Origin: Mesorhizobium loti R88b
GTDB taxonomy: Bacteria > Pseudomonadota > Alphaproteobacteria > Rhizobiales > Rhizobiaceae
DNA: 64,000 nucleotides
Direction of reading: 5' to 3'
NCBI RefSeq assembly: GCF_013170845.1
Contig: NZ_CP033367.1
Coordinates: 5,395,001-5,459,000 of the forward strand
Under the pieces are notes generated by a model. The model was given only the letters and a program-made list of their open reading frames with translations, did not search any database and was not told where the DNA came from. Positions 44,309-52,839 of the stretch are shown here, piece by piece. The position numbers and the translations under genes were made by a program. Position 1 is the first letter of the stretch; each line of letters begins with the position of its first letter.

Positions 44309-45916
44309 ATGGCCGTCCTGCAGACCCAGATTTCCCCCTCCTCCGACACATTCCGTGCCAATGCCGAGCGCATGCGAGTGCTGGTCAGCGACATTTCTGA
44401 GAAGGCGGCAAGCGTCGAGCGTGGCGGCTCGGACGAAGCACGTGAGCGCCACGTCTCGCGCGGAAAACTGTTGCCGCGCGAACGTCTCGCCCAATTGCTC
44501 GACACCGGCTCGCCTTTCCTCGAGATCGGCCAGTTCGCTGCGTGGTCGATGTATGGCGAGGAGATTTCGTCGGCCGGGCTGATCGCCGGCGTCGGCCGTG
44601 TCGAGGGCACCGAGGTGATGGTCGTTGTCAACGATGCCACGGTGAAGGGCGGCACCTACTACCCGCTGACGGTGAAAAAGCACCTTCGGGCGCAGGAGAT
44701 CGCGCTGCAGAACAATTTGCCCTGCATCTATCTGGTCGACAGCGGCGGCGCCAACCTGCCCAACCAGGACGAGGTGTTTCCGGATCGCGAGCATTTCGGC
44801 CGCATCTTCTACAACCAGGCCAACATGTCGGCTGCCGGCATACCGCAGATCGCCTGCGTCATGGGGTCCTGCACCGCAGGCGGCGCCTATGTGCCGGCGA
44901 TGTCGGACGAGACGATCATGGTGCGAAACCAGGCGACCATTTTTCTCGGCGGCCCACCGCTGGTGAAGGCAGCCACGGGTGAAGAAGTCAGCGCCGAAGA
45001 TCTCGGCGGCGCGGAGGTGCATACGCGGCTTTCCGGGGTTGCCGACCATTATGCGCTGGACGACGACCATGCGCTCGCCATCTGCCGTCGCATCGTCAAA
45101 AACCTGAATCGGAACAAGAAAGTAAGCCTAAACTTACAGAAGGCGATTCCGCCACTTCATCCGGCGGACGAACTCTACGGCGTCGTGCCGACGGACCTGC
45201 GTCAGCCTTATGACGTGCGCGAGGTAATCGCGCGCCTTGTCGACGGTTCCGAATTCGACGAGTTCAAGCAGAACTACGGCACCACGCTGATTACCGGCTT
45301 TGCCCATCTCCATGGCATGCCGGCCGGCATCATCGCCAACAACGGCGTCCTGTTTTCCGAAAGCGCGCTGAAGGGCGCACACTTCATCGAGCTGTGCTGC
45401 CAGCGCAGGATCCCGCTGGTCTTCCTGCAGAACATCACTGGTTTCATGGTCGGCAGGAGATACGAAGCCGGCGGCATCGCCAAGGACGGCGCCAAGCTGG
45501 TGATGGCTGTCGCCACCGCCAGGGTGCCGAAGGTGACCGTCATCATCGGCGGTTCGTTCGGCGCCGGCAATTACGGCATGTGCGGCCGCGCCTACTCGCC
45601 GCGCTTCCTGTGGATGTGGCCGAACGCCCGCATCTCGGTGATGGGCGGCGAACAGGCGGCAACGGTGCTGGCCATGGTCAAGCGCGAAGGCATCGAGCGC
45701 AAGGGTGGGGAATGGAGCGCCGAGGAAGAGGCGAAATTCAAGAAGCCGATCCTGATGAAATATGAACACGAGGGCCATCCGCTCTACTCGTCCGCGCGCC
45801 TGTGGGATGACGGCATCATCGACCCGGCGAAGACGCGCGACGTGCTGGCGCTCAGCCTGTCGGCCGCACTCAACGCCGAGATCGAGGACACGCGCTTCGG
45901 CGTGTTCAGGATGTGA
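44309..45916 (+). CDS. mccB: Methylcrotonyl-CoA carboxylase, carboxyltransferase (beta) subunit
   Basis: 535-residue acyl-CoA carboxyltransferase that transfers CO2 from biotin to 3-methylcrotonyl-CoA. The N- and C-terminal crotonase-like halves are visible ([89 protein letters not shown]). It works with the biotin carboxylase/biotin carrier subunit at 47398. The two subunits are separated by a macro-domain gene and two small secreted-protein genes, which is unusual for this operon. Confidence 0.95.
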   Translation: MAVLQTQISPSSDTFRANAERMRVLVSDISEKAASVERGGSDEARERHVSRGKLLPRERLAQLLDTGSPFLEIGQFAAWSMYGEEISSAGLIAGVGRVEGTEVMVVVNDATVKGGTYYPLTVKKHLRAQEIALQNNLPCIYLVDSGGANLPNQDEVFPDREHFGRIFYNQANMSAAGIPQIACVMGSCTAGGAYVPAMSDETIMVRNQATIFLGGPPLVKAATGEEVSAEDLGGAEVHTRLSGVADHYALDDDHALAICRRIVKNLNRNKKVSLNLQKAIPPLHPADELYGVVPTDLRQPYDVREVIARLVDGSEFDEFKQNYGTTLITGFAHLHGMPAGIIANNGVLFSESALKGAHFIELCCQRRIPLVFLQNITGFMVGRRYEAGGIAKDGAKLVMAVATARVPKVTVIIGGSFGAGNYGMCGRAYSPRFLWMWPNARISVMGGEQAATVLAMVKREGIERKGGEWSAEEEAKFKKPILMKYEHEGHPLYSSARLWDDGIIDPAKTRDVLALSLSAALNAEIEDTRFGVFRM

Positions 45917-45917
45917 G

Positions 45918-46445
45918 ATGAACGCTCGTCCGCGGATCGAGGTTCATACCGGCGACATCACCAAACTGGCGGTCGATGCCGTCGTCAACGCCGCCAACAC
46001 CTCGCTGCTCGGTGGCGGCGGGGTCGATGGCGCCATCCATCGCGCGGCGGGTCGCGAGCTCGAGTTCGAATGCCGCATGCTGAATGGCTGCAAGGTCGGC
46101 GACGCCAAGATCACCAAGGGCTACAAACTGCCGGCTCGACATATCATCCACACGGTCGGGCCGGTCTGGCAGGGCGGCGGCAAGGGCGAAGCCGAGTTGC
46201 TGGCGTCCTGCTATCGCAGGTCGCTGGAACTCGCGGCCGCCAATGATTGCCGCTCGGTGGCGTTTCCGGCGATCTCGACCGGTGTTTACCGCTACCCGAA
46301 AGATGCCGCGACTGAGATCGCCGTCGGCACGGTCAACAAGTTCGTCGAAGAGAAAGCAATGCCGGAGACCGTCATTTTCTGCTGCTTTGATGAGCAAATG
46401 GCAGAACTATACCGGCGCGCCATTGCTGCGCGGCGAAAAGGCTGA
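45918..46445 (+). CDS. Macro-domain protein (O-acetyl-ADP-ribose deacetylase-like)
   Basis: 175 residues from the ATG at 45918, one base after the mccB stop; the frame extends upstream inside mccB and is not used. Macro-domain signature [20 protein letters not shown], the loop [16 protein letters not shown], and [20 protein letters not shown]. MacroD-type enzymes remove ADP-ribose from proteins or deacetylate O-acetyl-ADP-ribose, a sirtuin by-product. Its place in an acyl-CoA operon could mean a role in handling acyl-ADP-ribose; that is inference. Confidence 0.93.
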   Translation: MNARPRIEVHTGDITKLAVDAVVNAANTSLLGGGGVDGAIHRAAGRELEFECRMLNGCKVGDAKITKGYKLPARHIIHTVGPVWQGGGKGEAELLASCYRRSLELAAANDCRSVAFPAISTGVYRYPKDAATEIAVGTVNKFVEEKAMPETVIFCCFDEQMAELYRRAIAARRKG

Positions 46446-46565
46446 ACTGTATGGACCAACCGATTCATCAGCAAAGGCAAACTCGAATCCCCGCCAACGA
46501 ACTGGCGGCGAGGCAAAATGTTCGCTACTGCTTGTCCTGCGCAATGCAATGGGGACAGGACGAAG

Positions 46566-46937
46566 ATGAAGCTGAAACATTGCCGGGGGACGGCCGTCCC
46601 GATACTTGCAAGTCTACTAATATTCGCAACGGCTGGCGCCAGCCCGGCCGAATCGCTCGCAGGAAGCAAGGGGCACGTCCGCTTCCCGGTCTTTCGATCG
46701 CCGGGAACGACAGGAGGCTGCGGCAAGAATTACGACCGATATATTGCAGCGCGCGGCCATTCCGCCTACGCAATGACCCCCTTCAATTGGTCGGCGGAAT
46801 ACACGATGTGCGGTGTCTCTCTAAATGCACCGTCGCAGCAAGCGGCGGAGGCCAAAGCATTGGAATTGTGCAAATCGGGCCTGAAAAAGTGGAAGGTTTC
46901 CACAGCCGGAGCGTGCAGTGTCGCTGCTTCGAAATAG
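46566..46937 (+). CDS. Small secreted four-cysteine protein, paralogue 1
   Basis: 123 residues from the ATG at 46566; an in-frame start at 46518 is possible. Signal peptide around residues 8-28 (VPILASLLIFATAGASPAES). The mature part has four cysteines in the same positions as the protein at 46974: GCGKNY, TMCGVSLNAPSQ, LELCKSG and GACSVAASK at the very end, with GHSAYAMTP between. Two disulfides in the periplasm are likely. I do not recognise a named family. It lies inside the leucine-catabolic operon. Confidence 0.75.
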   Translation: MKLKHCRGTAVPILASLLIFATAGASPAESLAGSKGHVRFPVFRSPGTTGGCGKNYDRYIAARGHSAYAMTPFNWSAEYTMCGVSLNAPSQQAAEAKALELCKSGLKKWKVSTAGACSVAASK

Positions 46938-46973
46938 GGTTCAGACAGCAAGCATCTTCCCGGGGGGAACAGA

Positions 46974-47348
46974 ATGAAAACGACGAATTCCAGGCGACCA
47001 GCCATCGCGATACTGTGCGGGTTGTTCATGATTACCTCGCCCGGCATCAGCATTGCCGGGTCGCTGGCGGGCAGCGAGGGAGACAAGCGTTTCCCACCGG
47101 CTTTGAATGGCGATCCAAAATCGCCATGCACCAAGGCCTACAAGGCCTATGTCGCCGCCAGCGGCCATTCCGCCTATGCCACCACGCCGTATACCAGGGT
47201 GATGTCCCTTTATATTCTATGCGGCTCAAGCCTGAATGCGCCGTCGCAGAAGGTCGCCGAGGCGGCTGCGATGAAATCCTGCGTGGCCACACGTGCGCAC
47301 TACAAGGTGACCAACGGCGGCGGCTGCGAGATCGCCGCGTCCAAATAG
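46974..47348 (+). CDS. Small secreted four-cysteine protein, paralogue 2
   Basis: 124 residues, signal peptide about residues 9-28 (AIAILCGLFMITSPGISIAG). Tandem paralogue of the preceding gene. Shared features are SLAGS, CxKxY, GHSAYAxTP, a middle LCGSSLNAPSQKVAE, MKSC and the C-terminal CEIAASK. A GGGGGG-rich ribosome site is present upstream. Function unknown. Start 36 bases after its twin and 49 bases before the carboxylase alpha subunit, so all are probably on one mRNA. Confidence 0.78.
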   Translation: MKTTNSRRPAIAILCGLFMITSPGISIAGSLAGSEGDKRFPPALNGDPKSPCTKAYKAYVAASGHSAYATTPYTRVMSLYILCGSSLNAPSQKVAEAAAMKSCVATRAHYKVTNGGGCEIAASK

Positions 47349-47397
47349 GCTGGCGCCTGCCGAACAGGTGCCGCCCGTCACAAAACCGGGAGGCTCC

Positions 47398-49380
47398 ATG
47401 TTCACCAAAATCCTGATCGCCAATCGGGGCGAGATTGCTTGCCGTGTCATTCGCACGGCCCGCAAGCTCGGCGTGCACACCGTTGCCGTCTATTCGGATG
47501 CCGACGCGAAATCCCTGCATGTCGAGATGGCCGACGAGGCTGTTCACATCGGCCCCTCGCCGGTCGGCGAGAGTTATCTGCGCGGCGACAAGATCGTCGC
47601 GGCGGCGCTCGCGACGGGGGCGCAGGCGATCCATCCGGGTTACGGCTTCCTGTCGGAAAATCCTGATTTCGTCGACCAAGTGGTGGCGGCAGGGCTTATC
47701 TTCATCGGCCCGTCGGCGGCCTCGATCCGCGCCATGGGACTGAAGGACGCCGCCAAGCGGCTGATGGAAAAGGCCGGTGTGCCGGTGGTGCCGGGCTATC
47801 ATGGCGAGGCGCAGGAGATCGTGCTGCTGGCATCCAAGGCGCGCGAGATCGGCTATCCCGTATTGATCAAGGCGCGCGCCGGCGGTGGCGGCAAGGGCAT
47901 GCGCCGTGTCGAACATCCCGACGAGTTTTCCGAGGCGCTTTCCAGCGCCCGGCGAGAGGCGAAGGCTGCTTTCGGCGACGACCGCGTGCTGGTCGAAAAA
48001 TATGTCGACAAGCCGCGGCACATCGAAGTGCAGGTGTTCGGCGACAATTTCGGCGATGCGGTGCATCTCTATGAACGCGACTGCTCCGCACAACGCCGCC
48101 ACCAGAAGGTGATCGAGGAAGCGCCCGCCCCCGGCATGACGGCGGCTTTGCGCAAGGCAATGACGGAAGCGGCCGTGAAGGCCGCCAAGGCGATCAACTA
48201 TTCCGGCGCCGGCACCATCGAATTCATCGTCGATGCCTCGCAAGGCCTGAAAGTCGACCGCTTCTGGTTCATGGAAATGAACACTCGCCTGCAGGTCGAG
48301 CATCCGGTCACCGAGATGGTCACTGGCACCGATCTGGTCGAATGGCAGTTGCGGGTCGCCAGCGGCGAGAAGCTGCCGAAGACGCAGAGCGAAATCACCC
48401 TTGCCGGCCACGCCTTCGAGGCGCGCATCTATGCGGAGGACGCGGCAAAGGGGTTCCTGCCGGCAACGGGTACGCTGCATCATCTGAAGTTTCCCGAGAC
48501 GGCACCCGACGCGACCACCATGCGCATCGAGACCGGCGTGCGAGCCGGCGATGCCATCTCGCCCTACTACGATCCGATGATCGCCAAGCTGGTCGTCCAT
48601 GCCAAGGACAGGCAAGCGGCGCTGGAAGCTCTTGGCGCGGCCCTATCGCGAACCGAGATCGCCGGGTCCACCGTCAACACCGCCTTTCTTGCCGCTCTTG
48701 CCGCCGATCCGGATTTTTGTACTGGTGACGTCGATACCGGCCTGATCGGCCGACATCAGGTGGCACTGACCGAGGTCGCACCACCAACCGGCGAGATCAT
48801 CTCGGCAGCCGCGCTGGCCGCCTCCGGTGCAGAAGCATTGCCGCCATCGAACGATCCATGGTCGTCGCTTTCCGGCTACGCCCATTTCCACGGCGTGGCG
48901 CGGCGCACGCGGCTGAAGTTCGGCGAGGCCGATATTGCGGCAAAGGTTTCGGTGCGGCCGGACGGGCGCTTCCAGGTGGCGGTCGATGGACCCTATGACA
49001 ACGCCAATGCGCATGACTTGCGCGCTGTTCCGCGCCTCGCCCGCTGGCCGGGCCACATCACGGTGTTCGAAGGCGCCATCGGCTATACGTTCGCGGTGCC
49101 GGACCCCTTGGCCAGAACCGACGAAGCCGCAGCCGCCGCCGGCAGCCTGCGCGCGCCGATGCCCGGTCTGGTCAAGCTGGTGCGCGCGGCCAAAGGCGAC
49201 ACGGTAATCAAGGGACAACCTCTGCTGATCCTAGAGGCCATGAAAATGGAACACACCATCGCCGCCCCACATGACGGGGTAATTGCCGAGATCGCGACCG
49301 AAGGGGCGCAAGTCACCGACGGGACCGTGCTGGTACGGTTCGTCGAGGACCAGAGCGCCTCGATGCCTGTCACGAACTGA
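47398..49380 (+). CDS. mccA: Methylcrotonyl-CoA carboxylase, biotin-containing (alpha) subunit
   Basis: 660 residues from the ATG at 47398 (MFTKILIANRGEIACRVIRT), preceded by GGGAGG. Biotin carboxylase domain (1-450) with ATP-grasp loop KARAGGGGKGMR and FMEMNTRLQVEHPVTEMVTG, a middle BT domain, and a C-terminal biotinyl domain with LEAMKMEHTI, where the Lys is biotinylated. ATP-dependent carboxylation of biotin supplies the beta subunit at 44309. The pairing with ivd makes methylcrotonyl-CoA the likely substrate over propionyl- or geranyl-CoA. Confidence 0.94.
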   Translation: MFTKILIANRGEIACRVIRTARKLGVHTVAVYSDADAKSLHVEMADEAVHIGPSPVGESYLRGDKIVAAALATGAQAIHPGYGFLSENPDFVDQVVAAGLIFIGPSAASIRAMGLKDAAKRLMEKAGVPVVPGYHGEAQEIVLLASKAREIGYPVLIKARAGGGGKGMRRVEHPDEFSEALSSARREAKAAFGDDRVLVEKYVDKPRHIEVQVFGDNFGDAVHLYERDCSAQRRHQKVIEEAPAPGMTAALRKAMTEAAVKAAKAINYSGAGTIEFIVDASQGLKVDRFWFMEMNTRLQVEHPVTEMVTGTDLVEWQLRVASGEKLPKTQSEITLAGHAFEARIYAEDAAKGFLPATGTLHHLKFPETAPDATTMRIETGVRAGDAISPYYDPMIAKLVVHAKDRQAALEALGAALSRTEIAGSTVNTAFLAALAADPDFCTGDVDTGLIGRHQVALTEVAPPTGEIISAAALAASGAEALPPSNDPWSSLSGYAHFHGVARRTRLKFGEADIAAKVSVRPDGRFQVAVDGPYDNANAHDLRAVPRLARWPGHITVFEGAIGYTFAVPDPLARTDEAAAAAGSLRAPMPGLVKLVRAAKGDTVIKGQPLLILEAMKMEHTIAAPHDGVIAEIATEGAQVTDGTVLVRFVEDQSASMPVTN

Positions 49381-49406
49381 CAACTGGAATCGGACGATCG
49401 CAAAGA

Positions 49407-49435
49407 AAAATGGCCGGGACAAACCCGGCCATTTT
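49407..49435. terminator. Bidirectional terminator between mccA and binding-protein gene
   Basis: AAAATGGCCGGG (49407-49418) and CCCGGCCATTTT (49424-49435) form a perfect 12-bp stem with a 5-base loop. The A/T ends give a T run in both directions. It separates two convergent genes. Confidence 0.92.
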
Positions 49436-49458
49436 CCTGGATTATCTCATCGCTGAGA

Positions 49459-50580
49459 TTACTGCGCGATCGGCGCGTATTTGCCGTCATGCCACTGGTT
49501 GATGTCGTAGCTGGCATTCTTGAGGTCGCCCTTCTCGTCGAAGGTGACGTCGCCGACAACGGTGCTGATCGGCGTGCCGTTCTTCAACGCTTCGGCTACC
49601 TTGCCCGGATCGTCGCTGCCGGCGCGCTTGATGCCTTCGGCGAAAGCCTGGACCACCGCGTAGGAGAACAGCGTGAAGCCTTCCGGCACGAAGCCGCCGG
49701 CCTTGATCTTCTCGACGGCTGCCTTGGCTTCCGGCTTTGCCTGCGGATCCGACGGGAACACGAACATGGTGCCCTCGCCGGCCGGACCAGCAACCTGCCA
49801 GAATTCCGGCGAAGCGATGGAGTCCGGCATGATCAGCTGGAACTTCAGGTTCTGTTCGGCCGACTGACGCAGGATCAGGCCAGCTTCGGGATGGTAGCCG
49901 CCGAAATAGACGACGTCGGCCTTCAGATCCTTGAGCTTGGTGACGAGCGCCGAATAGTCCTTCTCGCCGGGGTTGATGGCGTCATAGTAGACTTCCTTGA
50001 GGCCGCCGGCATTCATTGTCGCCCTGACGGCATCAGCCACGCCCTGGCCGTAGGCGCTCTTGTCGTGCAGGACGACGACGTTCTTGCCGGCATATTTCTT
50101 GGCGATCCACGGGCCGATGAAGGCGCCCTGCGCATCGTCACGCGTATAGAGACGCATGATCGTCGGCCAGCCGGCCTTGGCGGCCGCGTCGGTCAGCACC
50201 GGGTTCGAGGAAGCCGGGCTCATCATCAGGAAGCCTGCTTCGGCATAGACGGCCGAGGCAGGGATGCTCGAACCCGAGCAGGCGTGTCCATCGATGAACT
50301 TGGTGCCATTGGCGACAATGCGGTTGGCCACCGAAACAGCCTGCTTGGGATCGCACTGGTCGTCCTCGATGTCGAGCTTGATCATCGAGCCGTTGACGCC
50401 GCCCGCGGCGTTGATGGCGTCGGCTGCGGCCTGTGCGCCCTGCTTGAACTGATCGCCGATCGTGGCGAGCTGTCCGGTCATCGGGCCGACCACCGAAACG
50501 GTGATGTCGTCGGCGAAAGCGACGGGCGCACTCATCATCAGGCCGAAAATGGCCGCGCTCAAAATACTCATTCTTTTCAT
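49459..50580 (-). CDS. Branched-chain amino acid ABC transporter substrate-binding protein (LivJ/LivK-like)
   Basis: 373 residues from the ATG at 50580 with GGAGGAG upstream. Signal peptide MKRMSILSAAIFGLMMSAPVAFADD, then a type I periplasmic binding fold (ITVSVVGPMTGQLATIGDQF ... IEDDQCDPKQAVSVANRIVA ... HACSGSSIPASAVYAEAGF). It should deliver leucine/isoleucine/valine or related amino acids. No permease or ATPase genes adjoin, so it must serve a transporter encoded elsewhere. Its convergence on the leucine-degradation operon fits a shared substrate. Confidence 0.92.
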   Translation of the reverse strand: MKRMSILSAAIFGLMMSAPVAFADDITVSVVGPMTGQLATIGDQFKQGAQAAADAINAAGGVNGSMIKLDIEDDQCDPKQAVSVANRIVANGTKFIDGHACSGSSIPASAVYAEAGFLMMSPASSNPVLTDAAAKAGWPTIMRLYTRDDAQGAFIGPWIAKKYAGKNVVVLHDKSAYGQGVADAVRATMNAGGLKEVYYDAINPGEKDYSALVTKLKDLKADVVYFGGYHPEAGLILRQSAEQNLKFQLIMPDSIASPEFWQVAGPAGEGTMFVFPSDPQAKPEAKAAVEKIKAGGFVPEGFTLFSYAVVQAFAEGIKRAGSDDPGKVAEALKNGTPISTVVGDVTFDEKGDLKNASYDINQWHDGKYAPIAQ

Positions 50581-50715
50581 GACAATAGAACTCCTCCACT
50601 CACGCGCGGCCGCCCCGGCCGCGCTTCTTCCAGAGAGGCGGGACAATTTCATCCTTCATTGGGCCTGTCTAGGCGCATCGGCACCGCTCGATTGGGCCTG
50701 CAAGGCGTCATCCAC

Positions 50716-50763
50716 GCAAAAAAGCCACGCCAGCCTTGTTCCGGCTGGTCGTGGCTTTTTTGC
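50716..50763. terminator. Strong bidirectional hairpin
   Basis: GCAAAAAAGCCACG ... CAGCC and GGCTG ... CGTGGCTTTTTTGC pair over some 19 positions with a few mismatches around a TTGTTCC loop, and both sides end in a run of A/T. It can end transcripts arriving from either side: the SEL1-like gene at 51006 on the minus strand, or an unrecognised plus-strand RNA starting in the binding-protein promoter region. Confidence 0.75.
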
Positions 50764-50831
50764 CTGTCGGGCTGTTTCCCCAGCGCCCCCGCGCCGCGAA
50801 CCCAACGGCGCCTTCCCTGTCTTCCCTTTGA

Positions 50832-50862
50832 CCGTGATCTTTTCCGATTTTCGGGATCATGG
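50832..50862. repeat. Intergenic repeat B, shortened copy 3
   Basis: GATCTTTTCCG joined to ATTTTCGGGATCATGG. Compared with the copy at 20642, the central AAAACCGGTTCCCAC portion is missing. Confidence 0.5.
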
Positions 50863-51005
50863 TCTATCGCGCGGCTTGGACGTGTGCGACCTGCCGCATT
50901 CTTGTTGTTGATGGCCTTTGGCCTGGCTGTCTGCGCAGCCTTGTCCCTGTTTTGGCCCGACCGTCTGGAGCGGTCTTGGCCATAGCGTCCCCGTCTGACG
51001 AAAAC

Positions 51006-51272
51006 TCAGTGCATGGTCATCCATTCGCGGGCTTCGCGCAGCGCCTTGGCGATCTCGACCTTCGACATGGCAGCCGACAGTTCCGAGCGCAGTTCCGCGG
51101 CGCGGGCCGAACCCTTGATGGCGGCGATGTTGAACCATTTGTGGGCGGCAACGACGTCGGTCTCGCAGTCGCGGCCGGTCGCATACATCATGCCCAGTTC
51201 GAAAAGAATGTCGGCCTGGGCAGTTGCCCCCATGGCGCCGAAACCTGCTTCAAGCATTTCAAAACGTGCCAT
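51006..51272 (-). CDS. SEL1-like repeat small protein
   Basis: 88 residues. One SEL1/TPR-like helical pair is visible (ILFELGMMYATGRDCETDVV followed by AAHKWFNIAAIKGSARAAEL), with flanking helices. SEL1 repeats mediate protein-protein contacts. No signal peptide. Stand-alone single-repeat proteins of this size are common in rhizobia and of unknown function. The gene diverges from the DUF2147 gene. Confidence 0.8.
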   Translation of the reverse strand: MARFEMLEAGFGAMGATAQADILFELGMMYATGRDCETDVVAAHKWFNIAAIKGSARAAELRSELSAAMSKVEIAKALREAREWMTMH

Positions 51273-51721
51273 TTCAGTCCCCTGTTTGTTGCCCCTGTCA
51301 GGCTCCCGAGAGCTGCCTTCTTTCGTTCTCGTCGGCTGCTCTTCCGATGCTTTCGAGAATGCCGCGCAGGCTTGAATCCGTCGTTAAATGGCGTGCTTAA
51401 TTTGAGGAAAACAAAGCTAAAACAAGAGGTAAACACGGAAATTCGTTAAGGATACGAAGCCAGCAATTCGGCTGATTTTCGCCAAATTTGACGAAAATTT
51501 GCGAGGGCAAAATCAACACTCCGCTAACCCTAGGAAACAAACACGATGCGCCGATCGTTTTCATTTCCTCGTCGACAGTGCGAATTCAGGCGCCTTCAAA
51601 ATCCCAAACTCTTCCGTTGCGGCACCGCTTTTGTTTTGCCTGGACCTGGATTAGCTTACGTTTGCGTAAGCGGCAGACCGGCGAGGCGGAGAGTTCGGCC
51701 GGCTATCCAAGGGAGCAAGAC
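51273..51721. other. AT-rich intergenic region between SEL1-like and DUF2147 genes
   Basis: About 450 bases with promoter-like AT-rich stretches (51390-51545) and a perfect palindrome GCTTACG (51654-51660) / CGTAAGC (51665-51671) 51 bases before the DUF2147 start. No gene seen. Confidence 0.5.
51654..51671. promoter_or_regulatory. Palindromic operator candidate upstream of DUF2147 gene
   Basis: GCTTACG-TTTG-CGTAAGC: perfect 7-base arms with a 4-base spacer, of a length and symmetry common for dimeric regulators. The regulator is unknown. Confidence 0.4.
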
Positions 51722-52063
51722 ATGTTTCGAAAAGTCAGCCTGGCTCTTGCAGCCACATTGATGATGGCGGGTGTGGCGTGGGCCGATCCGATCGAGGGCA
51801 ACTGGAAGACGCAAGCCGGCGATACCGCGGCGATTTCAGGCAGCGGCTCGTTTTCCATCACGCTCAAATCAGGAAAATATGCCGGCAAGACCATCGGCTC
51901 GCTGAAGGCTGCCGGCGACAACAAATATGCCGGCAGCATCACCGATCCGGCGAACGACAAGACCTATTCCGGCAAGGCGACATTGTCGGGCACCTCGCTC
52001 AAGATGAGCGGTTGCGTGCTTGGCGGGCTGATCTGCAAGAGCCAAACCTGGCACAAACTTTAA
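51722..52063 (+). CDS. DUF2147-type secreted protein
   Basis: 113 residues from the ATG at 51722, behind GGGAGC. Signal peptide MFRKVSLALAATLMMAGVAWA, then a small beta-rich domain (DPIEGNWKTQAGDTAAI ... SGKYAGKTIGSLKAAG ... ITDPANDKTYSGKATLSGTSL) ending in GCVLGGLICKSQTWHKL. The pattern matches DUF2147, an exported family of unknown function. Two cysteines near the C-terminus may form a disulfide. Confidence 0.85.
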   Translation: MFRKVSLALAATLMMAGVAWADPIEGNWKTQAGDTAAISGSGSFSITLKSGKYAGKTIGSLKAAGDNKYAGSITDPANDKTYSGKATLSGTSLKMSGCVLGGLICKSQTWHKL

Positions 52064-52080
52064 TTCTGCAGAGTGATATC

Positions 52081-52115
52081 GGGCGGTCTTCCAAGGCGAC
52101 AAAGGGAGACCGCCC
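52081..52115. other. Hairpin after DUF2147 gene
   Basis: GGGCGGTCT (52081-52089) pairs with AGACCGCCC (52107-52115). There is no T run. It sits between the DUF2147 stop and the recombinase stub. Confidence 0.5.
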
Positions 52116-52119
52116 GGCC

Positions 52120-52257
52120 ATGCTACAGCCACGAGACCTAAAGGGACGCCGCGCGATCTCCTATGCTCGTTGGAGTTCCGGTAAGCAGGCCAGCGGCGAC
52201 GCCTTGCGCAACACTGTGGACACAAGATCAAGCCGCAGCGAAACGGAGCCCTGTTAG
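52120..52257 (+). pseudogene. Serine recombinase, N-terminal stub only
   Basis: A 45-codon frame from the ATG at 52120 begins with about 33 residues that read like the N-terminus of a large serine recombinase/resolvase: RRAISYARWSSGKQASGDAL, where the first Ser of SSGKQ is in the position of the catalytic serine. After LRNTVD the resemblance stops and the frame ends at 52257, overlapping the 3' end of the immunity-like gene. Full enzymes of this type have 450-700 residues, so over 90 percent is missing. The join near 52212 probably marks a deletion or insertion point. Confidence 0.65.
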
Positions 52258-52773
52258 GTTGTTGGACTCATATATATATTTAAATTTATCAGAAACGATT
52301 ATGTCGAATCTAGCGACAAAGGGATCGCTCAACCTAAAGACATCGAGATCGGTTGAAAACCCTTCTTTCAATTTCAAATCAAAAATCCTAGATATATCAC
52401 CGCCATCATATTCATATTTTTCATAGTTAGACCTTAAAAAGTCGAAGCCATCCACCTCTTCCATGGGAACATATATTTCTAGATCGTATTTGTCAGTTTT
52501 TGCTGTGTAGAATTTGTGGCGCCTCTGTAAAATTATCGGTCCAAACAGCTCGAATATTTCGCGCCTTGCAAAAAATCCACTCTTGATAGAGGTCGCGACG
52601 AAATCTCCGATAGGGAGGGGCCGCTGTTTGTCAAACCGGAATTGCAACTTGCTTTGGTCGATATCCCTCGCACCTTCCATTTCTAGAAAATCTTGCGGTC
52701 CGTAGTCATTCCCCCAATCACCAAGGATGGCATAATTTCTGGAATCTTGGTGGGTTCGCCAATATAACATCAT
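52228..52773 (-). CDS. Imm11/DUF1629-like immunity protein
   Basis: 181 residues. The second half resembles the Imm11 (DUF1629) group of polymorphic-toxin immunity proteins: FVATSIKSGFFARREIFELF in the middle, YVPMEEVDGFDFLRS, and at the end IVSDKFKYIYESNNLTGLRF. The coding DNA is clearly AT-richer than its neighbours (AATTTATCAG, TATATATATT at the 3' end), suggesting horizontal acquisition. AAGGGGC before the ATG serves as ribosome site. No intact toxin gene is adjacent; a fragment lies upstream at 52840. Confidence 0.55.
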   Translation of the reverse strand: MMLYWRTHQDSRNYAILGDWGNDYGPQDFLEMEGARDIDQSKLQFRFDKQRPLPIGDFVATSIKSGFFARREIFELFGPIILQRRHKFYTAKTDKYDLEIYVPMEEVDGFDFLRSNYEKYEYDGGDISRIFDLKLKEGFSTDLDVFRLSDPFVARFDIIVSDKFKYIYESNNLTGLRFAAA

Positions 52774-52839
52774 AGCCCCTTAGAATTGAGTTCTACCAGC
52801 GTCGACGTCGTGCGCCCAGGTGAGAACATGCGCCCCCTG

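Larger units (their letters stand above)
50581..51005. other. Intergenic region upstream of the binding-protein gene
   Basis: 425 bases without a convincing gene. It holds a long perfect-looking hairpin at 50716-50763 and a shortened repeat-B copy at 50832-50862. A 23-codon hydrophobic frame ends at 50985 but has no ribosome site. Confidence 0.55.

Noticed and set aside
47047..48615. 522-codon minus-strand frame opposite mccA
   Set aside because: Antisense of a clear biotin carboxylase; composition not protein-like.
50914..50985. Hydrophobic 23-codon plus-strand frame (MAFGLAVCAALSLFWPDRL)
   Set aside because: No ribosome site and too short to separate from chance.
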